Origin: Polyangium sp. 6x1
Lineage (GTDB): Bacteria > Myxococcota_A > Polyangia > Polyangiales > Polyangiaceae
NCBI RefSeq assembly: GCF_029946515.1
Contig: NZ_JARZHH010000002.1
Location: forward strand, 434,001-498,000
DNA length: 64,000 bases
Direction: 5' to 3'
Part shown: piece after piece, positions 7,603 to 16,595 of the stretch
How positions within the stretch are numbered: the first letter of the stretch is position 1
Layout: the number at the start of each line of letters is the position of its first letter
Program-made: the position numbers and the translations under genes
Notes under the pieces: model-generated
Databases searched by the model: none
What the model was told of the DNA's origin: nothing
The model's input: the letters and a program-made list of their open reading frames with translations, nothing else

Positions 7603-9035
7603 GCGCTCGCCGCGTCGTCGTGGTCGGCGGCGGCGTGACGGGGCTCGTCGTCGCCTACCGCTTGCTCTCCGCGCACAAAGACCAGCGGTTCGAGGTCACG
7701 CTGCTCGAATCGCAGCCGCGGCTCGGCGGCAACATCCAGACCGAGCGCGAAGGCGGATTCGTGATCGACGGCGGGCCCGACTCGTTCGTCGCCGCCAAAC
7801 CCTTCGCCACGGATCTCTGTAAGGAGCTCGGCCTCGGCGAGCGGCTGATTGGTACGACGCCGAAGAACCGCCGCGTGTACATCCCGCGCCGCGGCGCGCT
7901 GCACACGATGCCGGAGGGACTCGTGCTCGCCGTGCCCACGCGCTTCTTGCCGTTCGCGCGGACGCCGCTCTTCAGCCTGCCGGGCAAGGCCCGCATGGCG
8001 CTCGACCTCGTCTTGCCGCAGCGCCCGAAGGAGAAGGGCGACGAGTCGATCGGGAGTTTTTTGCGCAGGCGCCTCGGGCAGGAGGCGCTCGACGTGCTCG
8101 GCGAGCCGCTTCTCGGCGGCATCTACGCGGGCGACGTCGATCTGCTCAGCGTCCGCAGCACCTTCCCGCAGCTCGCCGATCTCGAAGATCGTCACGGCAG
8201 CCTGATCCGCGGCGCGCTCGCCGAGCGTCGGAAGAAACCCGCGACGAAGGGGCCGCCGCCGAGCCCGTTCCATTCGCTCCTCGGGGGCATGGGCGAGCTC
8301 ATCGAGGCGCTCGTCCGGCGCATCGAGAAGGCGGGCGGCGACATCCGCGTGGGCGCGCCCGTCGTGTCGGTCGAGCGATCGAGCGGCGCGGATGCGAGCG
8401 CCCCTCCGCGCTGGGTCGTGCGGTTCGGCGCGCGCGACGGGCAGACCGAGTCGATCGAGGCCGACGACGTGGTGATGGCGGCGCCCGCGCACGCGGCGGC
8501 GAACGCGCTCGGCGGCGTCGACGCGGAGCTTGGCGCGCTCCTCCGCGGCATCCCGTACCTCTCGACGGGCACGGTCGTGCTCGCGTACGCGCGGCCCGAC
8601 GTCCCGCACCCGCTCGACGCGGTGGGCGTGGTGATCCCCAAGGAAGAGCGGCGCCGCATCCTCGCGGCGACGTTCATCTCCAGCAAGTGGACGGCGCGCG
8701 CCCCGCAAGACGCGGCGCTCGTGCGCGTGTTCGTGGGCGGGCACCGGGATCCGGGCGCGCTCCGGGCGAGCGATGAGGCGCTCGTGTCGCTCGCGCGCGA
8801 GGAGCTCGGCTCGCTCATCGGCGTCCGCGCCGCGCCCATGCTCGCGCGTGTTTTCCGGTACGACCAGGCGAACGCGCAGCCGATCGTGGGGCACGCGGCG
8901 CGGATCCGGCGCATCCGCGACATCGCGCGTGGGCTCCCGGGCCTCCACTTCGCGGGCGCGGCGTTCGACGGCGTCGGCATCCCCGACTGCGTGCGGCAGG
9001 CGAACGAGGCCGCGGCGGCCGTCGCGGCGCGCTGA
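7599..9035 (+). CDS. hemG: Protoporphyrinogen oxidase (oxygen-dependent, FAD)
   Basis: 478 residues of the HemY/PPOX flavoprotein type. It oxidises protoporphyrinogen IX (or coproporphyrinogen III) before iron insertion. The FAD Rossmann motif GGGVTG is at 10-15, the ESQPRLGGNI stretch follows, a conserved EPLLGGIYAGD block is at about 168-178, and the C-terminal FAD site reads LHFAGAAFDGVGIPDC. The GTG at 7599 overlaps the hemE stop; the protein begins exactly where the family does. Myxobacterial PPOX genes are called hemG or hemY; this is not the short flavodoxin-like E. coli HemG. No ferrochelatase gene is present in the window. Confidence 0.93.
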   Translation: MSARRVVVVGGGVTGLVVAYRLLSAHKDQRFEVTLLESQPRLGGNIQTEREGGFVIDGGPDSFVAAKPFATDLCKELGLGERLIGTTPKNRRVYIPRRGALHTMPEGLVLAVPTRFLPFARTPLFSLPGKARMALDLVLPQRPKEKGDESIGSFLRRRLGQEALDVLGEPLLGGIYAGDVDLLSVRSTFPQLADLEDRHGSLIRGALAERRKKPATKGPPPSPFHSLLGGMGELIEALVRRIEKAGGDIRVGAPVVSVERSSGADASAPPRWVVRFGARDGQTESIEADDVVMAAPAHAAANALGGVDAELGALLRGIPYLSTGTVVLAYARPDVPHPLDAVGVVIPKEERRRILAATFISSKWTARAPQDAALVRVFVGGHRDPGALRASDEALVSLAREELGSLIGVRAAPMLARVFRYDQANAQPIVGHAARIRRIRDIARGLPGLHFAGAAFDGVGIPDCVRQANEAAAAVAAR

Positions 9036-9043
9036 GTTTCGCC

Positions 9044-9049
9044 TATACT
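9044..9049 (+). promoter_or_regulatory. Probable -10 box (TATACT) before the amidotransferase gene
   Basis: TATACT matches five of six bases of the sigma-70 -10 consensus and stands out in this GC-rich sequence. It ends 15 bases before the ATG at 9065. No good -35 is seen at 17 bases, so the gene may have its own weak promoter in addition to read-through from hemG. Confidence 0.4.
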
Positions 9050-9064
9050 CCCGGACGCGCGGAG

Positions 9065-9916
9065 ATGTGCGAGCTACTCGGGATGGAGTGCAACGTCCCC
9101 ACGGACATCGTCTTCTCGTTCGCCGGCTTGTGCCAGCGAGGTGGGAAGACGGGTCCGCATGCGGACGGTTGGGGCCTGTCGTTTTACGAGGGGTACGCGG
9201 CGCGTGTGTTCCTCGAACCGACGCCGGCGGCCGAGAGCCCGCTCGCGCGGTTCCTCTCGCAAAACCCGATCAAGACGATGCTGGCGATCGGCCACGTCCG
9301 CAAGCGGACGCGCGGGCCCACGAGCCTCGCGAACACGCACCCGTTCGCGCGTGAGCTCTGGGGCCGGCACTGGGTCTTCGCGCACAACGGCACGCTGCCG
9401 CGCGTGAAGCAGCGCAAGCTCGGCCGCTTCACCCCGATCGGCACGACCGACAGCGAGTACGCCTTCTGCGTGCTGCTCGAGGAGCTGCGCCGCACGTTCG
9501 ACGATTATCCGCGCAAGCCGAGCGAGCTCTGGCGCGTCGTGGCGGACGCTGGCGCGCGTATCGCGAAAGACGGCACGTTCAACTTCCTGCTCGGGGATGG
9601 TCGGCACCTGTTTGCCCGTTGCGGCACGCGGCTCTGCTACATCATCCGAAAGGCACCGTTTGGCCTCGCGCACCTCGCGGACGACGACGTCGCGGTCGAC
9701 TTCTCGGCCGTGACCACGCCGCGGGATCGCGTGGCGGTCGTGGCGACGGCGCCGCTCACGAAGAACGAGACGTGGACGCTGGGCAAACCCGGTGAAATGT
9801 GGGTCTTCGACCACGGTCGGCTGCTCGCGACGTTGCCGTCGGGCGCGCCGGATCGACGGCCCGCGCGGGCGGAACGCGCATCACGCGCGAGCGCGGCGCG
9901 AGGCCTCACAGCTTGA
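9065..9916 (+). CDS. Class II glutamine amidotransferase (YafJ-like)
   Basis: 283 residues. The N-terminal Cys2 (MCELLG) is the Ntn-type nucleophile exposed after removal of Met1. Other glutaminase motifs are RTRGPTSLANTHPF, FAHNGTL and the GTTDSEYAF block with a conserved Asp. Such stand-alone domains hydrolyse glutamine to supply ammonia to an unknown partner. The last about 25 residues are Arg/Ala-rich and probably disordered. The ATG follows GCGGAG, a short-spaced ribosome site. It lies 29 bases after hemG, but a functional link to haem synthesis is not evident. Confidence 0.88.
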   Translation: MCELLGMECNVPTDIVFSFAGLCQRGGKTGPHADGWGLSFYEGYAARVFLEPTPAAESPLARFLSQNPIKTMLAIGHVRKRTRGPTSLANTHPFARELWGRHWVFAHNGTLPRVKQRKLGRFTPIGTTDSEYAFCVLLEELRRTFDDYPRKPSELWRVVADAGARIAKDGTFNFLLGDGRHLFARCGTRLCYIIRKAPFGLAHLADDDVAVDFSAVTTPRDRVAVVATAPLTKNETWTLGKPGEMWVFDHGRLLATLPSGAPDRRPARAERASRASAARGLTA

Positions 9917-10238
9917 GGTGCTTCTTCGAAGTGTTCCGGGCGCACGAGTCCGTCGCTGCTGTCCGGAGTCGGCGCCTTGCATTCGTACAATCGTCGCACA
10001 ACAATGTCGCAAGCCTCGCCGTGGCGCCTGGGCAACCAGGCTCCCGAGCCGAGACGCGGCGAGGACGAAACCCAGTAATCGAATTCACCTTGACGCCTGC
10101 GCGGGGGGATGGATACGCTGAAGCTGGAAGATCGGCTGGATCCGGGTGATTGAGCTTGGAACGGGCATCTTCCGAGGGGCCCCGCTTCGATTGCTTCCCG
10201 ACGTGACCGAAGTAGCAGGCAAACCGGGCTGAAACCGC
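9917..10238 (+). other. 322-base intergenic stretch before the diguanylate cyclase
   Basis: No convincing gene or RNA structure is seen. The only structured elements are a weak 5-bp inverted repeat just after the amidotransferase stop and a sigma-70-like TTGACG-N18-TACGCT at 10090-10119. It probably serves as the 5' regulatory region and untranslated leader (about 110 bases) of the FHA-GGDEF gene. Confidence 0.5.
10090..10119 (+). promoter_or_regulatory. Sigma-70-like promoter candidate for the FHA-GGDEF gene
   Basis: TTGACG at 10090-10095 and TACGCT at 10114-10119 with an 18-base spacer. The -35 is near-perfect, the -10 is weak. The leader to the GTG at 10239 would be about 110 bases. Confidence 0.35.
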
Positions 10239-11144
<906 letters not shown>

Positions 11145-11207
11145 CCCCGAGGTCCTTGGGCCGACCGGACGACGCTCGCGTCCACGCCTGCTCGCCACGC
11201 TCGTGCG

Positions 11208-11216
11208 TGCTAGGTG
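11208..11216 (+). promoter_or_regulatory. TGCTAGGTG element before the aminotransferase gene
   Basis: A TGnTA extended -10-like element 7 bases before the ATG at 11224; a transcript starting about 7 bases downstream would be leaderless or nearly so. No clear ribosome site precedes this ATG, consistent with that idea. Confidence 0.3.
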
Positions 11217-11223
11217 AAACGAC

Positions 11224-12573
11224 ATGCCCCTGAGCGAGTTTCCCGCCCCCGCAGAGGAACTGACGGGAGATCAACTCCCCGAGATCCGTGTGCCGCCTCC
11301 GGGCCCTGCGTCGCGTAGCCTCCTCGGCAGGCTCGAACGCGTCGAGTGCCCCGCGTTCGGGACGCGACGCAAGACACGCGAGGAGACGAGCGGCGCGGAG
11401 ATGGCGCCGATCGTCCTCGCCTCGGGCAAGGGCGCGAACCTGTTCGACGTCGACGGCAACCGCTACGTCGATCTCGTGGCCGGCTTCGGATCCCTCCTGC
11501 TCGGGCACGGCGCGACGAGCGTGACGCGCGCGATCGAGGCGCAATCCGATCGGCTCATCCAGGCGCTCGGCGACGTGTACGCCGCCGACATCAAGGTCGC
11601 GTTGCTCGAGCGGCTCGCGTCGCTGCACCCGGGCGTGTCGCCGCGCGTGCTGCTCTGCCAGAGCGGCAGCGACGCCATCACGGCCGCGCTGAAGACGGTG
11701 ACGCTCGCCACGGGCAAACCCGGCGTCGTCGCCTTCGAGGGCGCCTACCACGGCCTCGGTTACGGGCCGCTCGCCGTGCTCGGGCTGCGCGAGAGTTATC
11801 GCGAGCCGTTCAACCTCCAGCTCAACCCGCACGTCTCGTTCGCGCCGTACCCCGCGGCGGAGGCCGATCTCGATCGCTCGCTCGGCGCCGTGGAGAAGGC
11901 GCTCGCGGCGGGCAACGTCGGCGCGGTGCTGGTCGAGCCGATCCTCGGCCGCGGCGGCATCGTCGTGCCGCCCGAGAGGTTCTTGCGGGACCTCTGCGAG
12001 CTCGCGCATCGGCACGGCGCGCTCGTGATCGCCGACGAGATCTGGACGGGCCTCGGTCGTTCGGGCGCGATGGTGCGATCGACCTCGGTGGGCGCTGCGA
12101 TCGACGTGCTCGTGTTCGGCAAGGGCCTCGGCGGAGGCTTGCCGATCGCGGCGTGCATCGCGGCCGACGAGATCATGCAGGCGTGGGCGCGCGAGGGCGA
12201 GGTCGTGCATACGTCCACGCACGCAGGAGCGCCGCTCGCGTGCGCGACGGCGATCGCCACGCTCGACTCGCTCCGGTTCCGGCAGCTCGTCAACAAGACG
12301 CGCGAGATCGGCGCGCGGACGAAGGAGTACCTCACGGCGGTGCTCGCGGACGCGCCGGGCGTCGTCGAGGTGCGCGGCGAGGGCTTGATGCTCGGCGTCG
12401 CGTTCGAGAGCGGCGCGCTCGCCTTGCAGACGATGCGGCGCATGCTCGAGGCCGGTTACGTGGTCATCACGGGCGGACAGAAGGGGGAGGTGATCACCTG
12501 GACCCCGCCGCTCACGATCGCCGAGGAGCAACTCACGGCGGCGGCGAACGCGATGAAGGCGTCGCTCGGCTGA
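11224..12573 (+). CDS. Class III (fold type I) PLP-dependent aminotransferase
   Basis: 449 residues, usual length for the GabT/ArgD/omega-transaminase class. Motifs seen are FDVDGNRYVDLVAGFG, the cofactor phosphate-binding QSGSDAITAALK, FEGAYHG, the PLP-ring Asp in VIADEIWTGLGRSG and the Schiff-base lysine K300 in FGKGLGGG. It moves an amino group between an amine and a keto acid or aldehyde; the substrate is not predictable. The genes downstream encode LuxE-like and LuxC-like proteins that make fatty aldehydes, so an aldehyde-aminating role is possible. A hairpin lies between this gene and luxE, so they may be separate transcripts. Confidence 0.88.
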   Translation: MPLSEFPAPAEELTGDQLPEIRVPPPGPASRSLLGRLERVECPAFGTRRKTREETSGAEMAPIVLASGKGANLFDVDGNRYVDLVAGFGSLLLGHGATSVTRAIEAQSDRLIQALGDVYAADIKVALLERLASLHPGVSPRVLLCQSGSDAITAALKTVTLATGKPGVVAFEGAYHGLGYGPLAVLGLRESYREPFNLQLNPHVSFAPYPAAEADLDRSLGAVEKALAAGNVGAVLVEPILGRGGIVVPPERFLRDLCELAHRHGALVIADEIWTGLGRSGAMVRSTSVGAAIDVLVFGKGLGGGLPIAACIAADEIMQAWAREGEVVHTSTHAGAPLACATAIATLDSLRFRQLVNKTREIGARTKEYLTAVLADAPGVVEVRGEGLMLGVAFESGALALQTMRRMLEAGYVVITGGQKGEVITWTPPLTIAEEQLTAAANAMKASLG

Positions 12574-12584
12574 CGGTTCGACCG

Positions 12585-12607
12585 AAGGCCGCTCGCTTGG
12601 CGGCCTT
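12585..12607 (+). terminator. Hairpin after the aminotransferase gene
   Basis: A perfect 8-bp inverted repeat (AAGGCCGC / GCGGCCTT) with a 7-base loop begins 11 bases after the stop codon. It lacks a T-run, so it may be a weak terminator or an attenuating structure. It overlaps the -35 of the promoter candidate for the next gene. Confidence 0.4.
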
Positions 12608-12627
12608 GCCTCGCTCCTGCTAACAAT
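12597..12627 (+). promoter_or_regulatory. Promoter candidate for the luxE-like gene
   Basis: TTGGCG at 12597-12602, an 18-base spacer, then TGC-TAACAAT (-10 at 12621-12626). The expected start is at or near the GTG at 12634, i.e. a leaderless message; no ribosome site is visible. Confidence 0.35.
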
Positions 12628-12633
12628 CGCCGC

Positions 12634-13749
12634 GTGACGGTACGGCCTACGAGCGAAGCGCTGCATGAGCGCGTGCGGGCGTTCGCCTCTGGGAGCCTTC
12701 GCGGCGCGCCGCCCGAGCCCTTCGACGACCTCGCGCTCGCGCTCGCGCGTTTCCAGGCCGCGCACGTGCCTGCCCTCGGCCGCCTCGTCCGCGCGCGGGG
12801 CATCGATCTCGCGACCGCGCGTGACGCCTCCGTGATCCCCGCGCTCCCTTGCGACGTCTTCCGGCTCGCGCGCATCGCCGCGCATGCGCCCGACGAGGAC
12901 ACGCTCGTGTTCCGGACGAGCGGCACGTCGCAGGGCAAGGAGGCGCGCGGCGAGCATCCGTTCCGCACCACGGCGACGTACGAGCTCGTCGCGCTTCGCT
13001 GGGGCGAGCGGATGCTCTGGCCCGATCGTCAAGACCTTGGCGTTCTCGTGCTCGCGCCGTCGGTCGAGGAGGTCGCCGACTCGTCGCTCGGCTTCATGCT
13101 CGATCTCTTCGCCCACGAGCTCGGCGGCCCTGTGAGCTTCCACGTGCGCGGCGGCGTGCTCGACATCGAAGGCGCGGCGCGGGCCACGGCCGAAGCGCGC
13201 GCCGCGGGCAAGCCTGCGCTCGTGCTGGGCGCGTCGTTCGCGTTCGTGCATCTGCTCGACGGCGCCGGGGCCCGGGACCTCACGCTTCCGCCCGGCAGCC
13301 GCGTCATGCAGACCGGCGGCTTCAAGGGTCGCTCGCGCGAGGTCGAGCCGAACGAGCTCCGGCGCGCGATCGCCGCCCTGTTCGGCGTCCCCGAGGCCCA
13401 CGTCGTGGGCGAGTACGGCATGACCGAGCTGTCGAGCCAGCTCTACGAAGGCACGCTCGCCGCCGCGCTCGGCGCGTTTTCCCCGTCGCGCCACGGCGTG
13501 TACGTGCCGCCGCCGTGGATGCGCGTGACGGCCGTCGATCCCGCGACGCTCGCGCCACGCGCGCCGGGCGAGACGGGCATCCTGCGGTTCGTCGACCTCG
13601 CGAACGTCGACTCGTCCGTGGCGATCCAGACGTCGGACCTCGGGCGCGTCACCGACGAAGGGATCGAGCTCTTCGGTCGCGCGCCGGGCGCCACGCCGCG
13701 AGGATGCTCGCTCGCGATCGACGAGGTCCTCTCGCGCGGTTCGTCATGA
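12634..13749 (+). CDS. LuxE/PaaK-family acyl-protein synthetase
   Basis: 371 residues, the usual length of LuxE. LuxE-type enzymes activate a fatty acid with ATP and hand the acyl group, via an internal Cys, to the LuxC reductase. Seen are the TSGTSQGK nucleotide loop (about residues 92-99), a LGASFAFVHLLD region, and the GEYGMTELSSQLY block typical of the ANL/PaaK fold. The GTG start follows directly on the -10-like element. The stop overlaps the ATG of the LuxC-like gene (ATGA), as in a two-component reductase. No luciferase genes (luxA/luxB) are in the window, so the product aldehyde serves something other than light. Confidence 0.85.
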   Translation: MTVRPTSEALHERVRAFASGSLRGAPPEPFDDLALALARFQAAHVPALGRLVRARGIDLATARDASVIPALPCDVFRLARIAAHAPDEDTLVFRTSGTSQGKEARGEHPFRTTATYELVALRWGERMLWPDRQDLGVLVLAPSVEEVADSSLGFMLDLFAHELGGPVSFHVRGGVLDIEGAARATAEARAAGKPALVLGASFAFVHLLDGAGARDLTLPPGSRVMQTGGFKGRSREVEPNELRRAIAALFGVPEAHVVGEYGMTELSSQLYEGTLAAALGAFSPSRHGVYVPPPWMRVTAVDPATLAPRAPGETGILRFVDLANVDSSVAIQTSDLGRVTDEGIELFGRAPGATPRGCSLAIDEVLSRGSS

Positions 13750-14831
13750 GCGCCGAGGCCGAGGCGAGGGCGCGTGTCCTCCGGGTGATCGCCGCGGGCA
13801 GGAGGATCCAGGACCCGAACGATCCGCTCGGCGCCGAGGCGCGGGCGCGTTTGCCCGCGGTCACCGGCCTCGATCCGAAGGGCGTCGAGCTCGCGCTCTC
13901 CGCGCATCTGGAGACGCATCCGACCGACGTCGAGCTCGACACGCTCCTCACGCGTACGGGCCGCGCTCCCCGCTGCCACGTCGTCCTCGCGGCGAACGTC
14001 TGCACCGCGCCGCTCCGCGCGCTCGCGCTCGCCGCGGCGACCTCGCCCGACGTCGTCGTCCGTCCCTCGCGCCGTGATCCCGTGGTCACCGACCTCCTCG
14101 TCCGCGCGCTCTCCGCCGACGAAGCGTTCGTCCGGACGCACCACGCCTCCCTCACGCGCGCCGCATCCATCACGCCCGCGCCGGGCGACGAGCTGCACGT
14201 GTACGGCTCGGACGCTTCGATCGAAGCCGTCACCCGTGGCCTCCCGGCGGGCATTTCCGTGCGGGGACATGGAACCGGCCTCGGGCTCGCGGTCGTCGGC
14301 GAAAACGCCGCGCTCGACGACGCCGCCGAGGCCCTCGCGTGGGACGTCGTCCCCTTCGATCAGCGCGGCTGTTTGTCCCCGCGCTTCGTGCTCGTCGAGG
14401 GCCGTGCATCTCGCGCGGAAGCGTTTGTCCAAGCGCTCGACGCCGCCCTCTCCCGCGCCGCCGCGCGTGTCCCTCGTGGCCCCCTCGATCCTGCGCTCGC
14501 CGCGGACATTGCGCTGTACGGCGCCACCATGGAAGCCGTCGGCCTCTTCCTCGCGCGCCCCTCGCATGCGGTCGGCTTCGATCCTTCTCCGCGAGCGCTC
14601 GTCTTGCCTCCGGCTGCGCGCGTCGTTCACGTCGTCGCGCTCGCGCCCTGCGACGTGCCCCGCCTCCTCGCTCCGTGGGCCCCGTTCGTCACGGCCGTGG
14701 GCTCGTCGAACGACGGTGCCCTCGTGCGCGCCGTCCTCGAACGCGCACCGTTTGCGCGCTGCTCGTCGATCGGTGAGATGCAGCGCCCGCCCCTCGATGG
14801 GCCTGTCGACTTACGCTCGTCCCGCGCTTGA
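13746..14831 (+). CDS. LuxC-like acyl-CoA/acyl-protein reductase
   Basis: 361 residues. It belongs to the LuxC branch of the aldehyde dehydrogenase superfamily and reduces an activated acyl group with NAD(P)H to an aldehyde. The catalytic cysteine is in QRGC (C209), and GHGTGLGLAVVG (about 178-189) fits the nucleotide-binding region. It is shorter than Vibrio LuxC (about 480 residues), lacking part of the N-terminus. It is translationally coupled to the LuxE-like gene. Likely function: fatty (or other) acid to aldehyde reduction together with LuxE. Confidence 0.82.
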   Translation: MSAEAEARARVLRVIAAGRRIQDPNDPLGAEARARLPAVTGLDPKGVELALSAHLETHPTDVELDTLLTRTGRAPRCHVVLAANVCTAPLRALALAAATSPDVVVRPSRRDPVVTDLLVRALSADEAFVRTHHASLTRAASITPAPGDELHVYGSDASIEAVTRGLPAGISVRGHGTGLGLAVVGENAALDDAAEALAWDVVPFDQRGCLSPRFVLVEGRASRAEAFVQALDAALSRAAARVPRGPLDPALAADIALYGATMEAVGLFLARPSHAVGFDPSPRALVLPPAARVVHVVALAPCDVPRLLAPWAPFVTAVGSSNDGALVRAVLERAPFARCSSIGEMQRPPLDGPVDLRSSRA

Positions 14832-14870
14832 TCGGGACCTCCTGCGACCGCTTTCCAAGACCGTCCCTCC

Positions 14871-14879
14871 TGGTATGGT
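14871..14879 (+). promoter_or_regulatory. Extended -10 element (TGGTATGGT) of the GAF protein gene
   Basis: A full TGnTAnnnT element, 9 bases before the ATG at 14889, with TTTCCA at 14852-14857 as a possible -35 (16-base spacer). Predicts a near-leaderless transcript. Confidence 0.4.
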
Positions 14880-14888
14880 ACGGCCCGA

Positions 14889-16310
14889 ATGCCGTCGCGT
14901 CCCTCCGACGAAGTCCTCGCAAGCGAACCCGCCGTGATGCCGGTGGTCTCGACCTTGCCCCCGCCGCCCGAGTCGCAGAACCCGACGCGCCGCGAGGTCC
15001 GCCTCGACCGCGTCCTCGACTTCGTTTCGTTTGTGGCCAAACCGATGCCGCTCTCGGTCCTCCTCGACGAGGCCCCCAAGCGCATCAGCGCCATCGTCCA
15101 GGCCGAGATCGTCTCGCTCTACTTGCTCGAAGGCGACGGCAACGCGCTCGTCCTCCGCGGCAACGTCGGTTTTCCCGTGGGCGCGCGCGGCACCGTGCGC
15201 CTGTCCGTCGGCGAGGGCCTCACGGGCACGGCCGTCGCGACCCGGCGGCCCGTCGCCGTCGTGAAGGCGCCCGGGGATCAGCGCTGGCGCGCATTTCCGT
15301 TCATCGACGAGGACCGCTACCCCGTCTTCCTCGCCGTTCCGATCCTCGGCTTCGACCGCGTGCTCGGCGCGATCGTCGTGCAACGCTCGGGCGACAAGGC
15401 CTACCGCCCGAGCGACGTCCGGCTCCTCGTCGCGCTCACGGCGCCGATCGCCTCGGCGATCCGCCACGCCGAGGTCCTCCGAGAGCTGCGCGACAAGAAG
15501 CTCCGCCGCACGGGCGGCGGCACCCGCAAGGTCACGCTCCCCGGCGTCCCTTCGGTCCCGGGCCGCTCGCTCGGCGCGGTCGCGGCCCTGCGCCGCCCGG
15601 CCACCTCACCGCAACGCAAGGCCACGGGCGAGGATCCGAAGCTCCTCCGTGGGGCCTGGGGCGCGGCCGAGAAGGCGCTCTCGACGCTCGTCGCCCGCGC
15701 GCGCAAGCTCGGCCTCTCGCGCGAGGCTGCGTTCCTCTCCACGTACGAGCTCATGATCGGCGACCTGCGCCTCCGTCAGCGCGCGTTCGAGCTCGTCGCC
15801 GAGGGCCACGGCGTCGCGCAGGCGCTCGGCCTCGTCGCGCGCGAGGGTGTCCGCGCGGCGAACGGCATCGTCGGTGATCCTTTCCTGCAGGAGCGCGCGC
15901 GCGACATGGAAGACCTCTGCGACGCGCTCGTCATGCTCGCGACGCCCGACGCGCGCGCGGAGCTGCCGACGAAGGCGGTGCTCATCGGCGATCGGCTCAC
16001 CGTGTTCGACCTCGTCGTCTCGGCGCGCACGCATCCCGTGGGCGTCGTGCTCAGCGAGCGCGCCTCGGATCCTCGCACGCCCGTGCTCTTGCGGCTGCTC
16101 GGCGTACCGTCGATCACGCAGGTCGAGGGCCTCTTCCAGTGGGCGTCCCCCGGCGACGTCGCGCTGCTCGACGCGGATCACGGCTTCCTCGTGATCAACC
16201 CGTCGCGCGCGGAGATGGCCACGCTCCGGGCCGAGCGAAAGAAGGGCAAGGCGCCGTCCGATGCGTCCGAGGCGACCGACGCCGAAGCGGACAGCGGCGA
16301 GATGGAATGA
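14889..16310 (+). CDS. GAF domain protein with degenerate enzyme I (PEP-utiliser) domains
   Basis: 473 residues. Residues about 35-200 form a GAF sensor domain (AEIVSLYLLEGDGN, VGEGLTGTAVATRRPV). Residues about 255-370 resemble the HPr-binding N-domain of PTS enzyme I, and about 375-450 the swivelling phospho-histidine domain (LLRLLGVPSITQVEG, ALLDADHGFLVINPS). The PEP-binding TIM barrel is absent. The residue equivalent to the phospho-accepting His of TSHxAI is Arg396 (DPRTP), so it cannot carry phosphate as enzyme I does. It resembles the N-terminal half of PtsP. A signalling or scaffold role is likely. A terminator-like hairpin follows. Confidence 0.75.
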   Translation: MPSRPSDEVLASEPAVMPVVSTLPPPPESQNPTRREVRLDRVLDFVSFVAKPMPLSVLLDEAPKRISAIVQAEIVSLYLLEGDGNALVLRGNVGFPVGARGTVRLSVGEGLTGTAVATRRPVAVVKAPGDQRWRAFPFIDEDRYPVFLAVPILGFDRVLGAIVVQRSGDKAYRPSDVRLLVALTAPIASAIRHAEVLRELRDKKLRRTGGGTRKVTLPGVPSVPGRSLGAVAALRRPATSPQRKATGEDPKLLRGAWGAAEKALSTLVARARKLGLSREAAFLSTYELMIGDLRLRQRAFELVAEGHGVAQALGLVAREGVRAANGIVGDPFLQERARDMEDLCDALVMLATPDARAELPTKAVLIGDRLTVFDLVVSARTHPVGVVLSERASDPRTPVLLRLLGVPSITQVEGLFQWASPGDVALLDADHGFLVINPSRAEMATLRAERKKGKAPSDASEATDAEADSGEME

Positions 16311-16365
16311 AGTTTTTCGGCGCGCGGCGTGAACACGCGCGCTCGGTGCATCCGAGAGGGCGTCC

Positions 16366-16403
16366 GTCCGGTGCCGTGCGCGCGGGGACGCACGGCACGG
16401 ACG
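16366..16403. terminator. Bidirectional terminator hairpin between convergent genes
   Basis: Arms GTCCGGTGCCGTGCG (16366-16380) and its near-perfect complement (16389-16403) form about 14 pairs with one bulged G and an 8-base loop. It lies between the GAF protein gene and the small minus-strand gene at 16409; two smaller hairpins precede it at about 16321-16356. Confidence 0.6.
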
Positions 16404-16408
16404 TGACT

Positions 16409-16537
16409 TCAGGAGGCCGGCTTCGGCGCGGGGGTCTGCTGCGCCTGGGCTTCGGCGGCCTTCTTCGCGCGCCAGCGGGCGAGCCTGCGCGTCTGGCGAA
16501 CCTTCTCTTTGGCACGAACTTGCGGTTTCTGAGGCAT
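16409..16537 (-). CDS. 42-residue basic protein, unknown function
   Basis: A small gene of 42 codons. The protein starts MPQKPQVRAKEKVRQTRR and is rich in Lys/Arg, with an amphipathic helical core (about 8-30) and an Ala/Pro/Gln tail. A ribosome site (GGGGGG) sits 1-2 bases before the ATG. The length, charge and helical stretch suggest a nucleic-acid or ribosome-associated protein, but I recognise no family with certainty. It is convergent with the GAF protein gene across a hairpin and divergent from the [2Fe-2S] protein gene. Confidence 0.55.
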   Translation of the reverse strand: MPQKPQVRAKEKVRQTRRLARWRAKKAAEAQAQQTPAPKPAS

Positions 16538-16595
16538 GCCCCCCGTATAGCCGATCCCCCCGGGGGGGCGCTACCATCCCGCGAGAGGTTCGCGC

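Noticed and set aside
12634-14831. Possible bioluminescence (lux) operon
   Set aside because: Only LuxE- and LuxC-like genes are present; no luxA, luxB or luxD, so light emission is unlikely.
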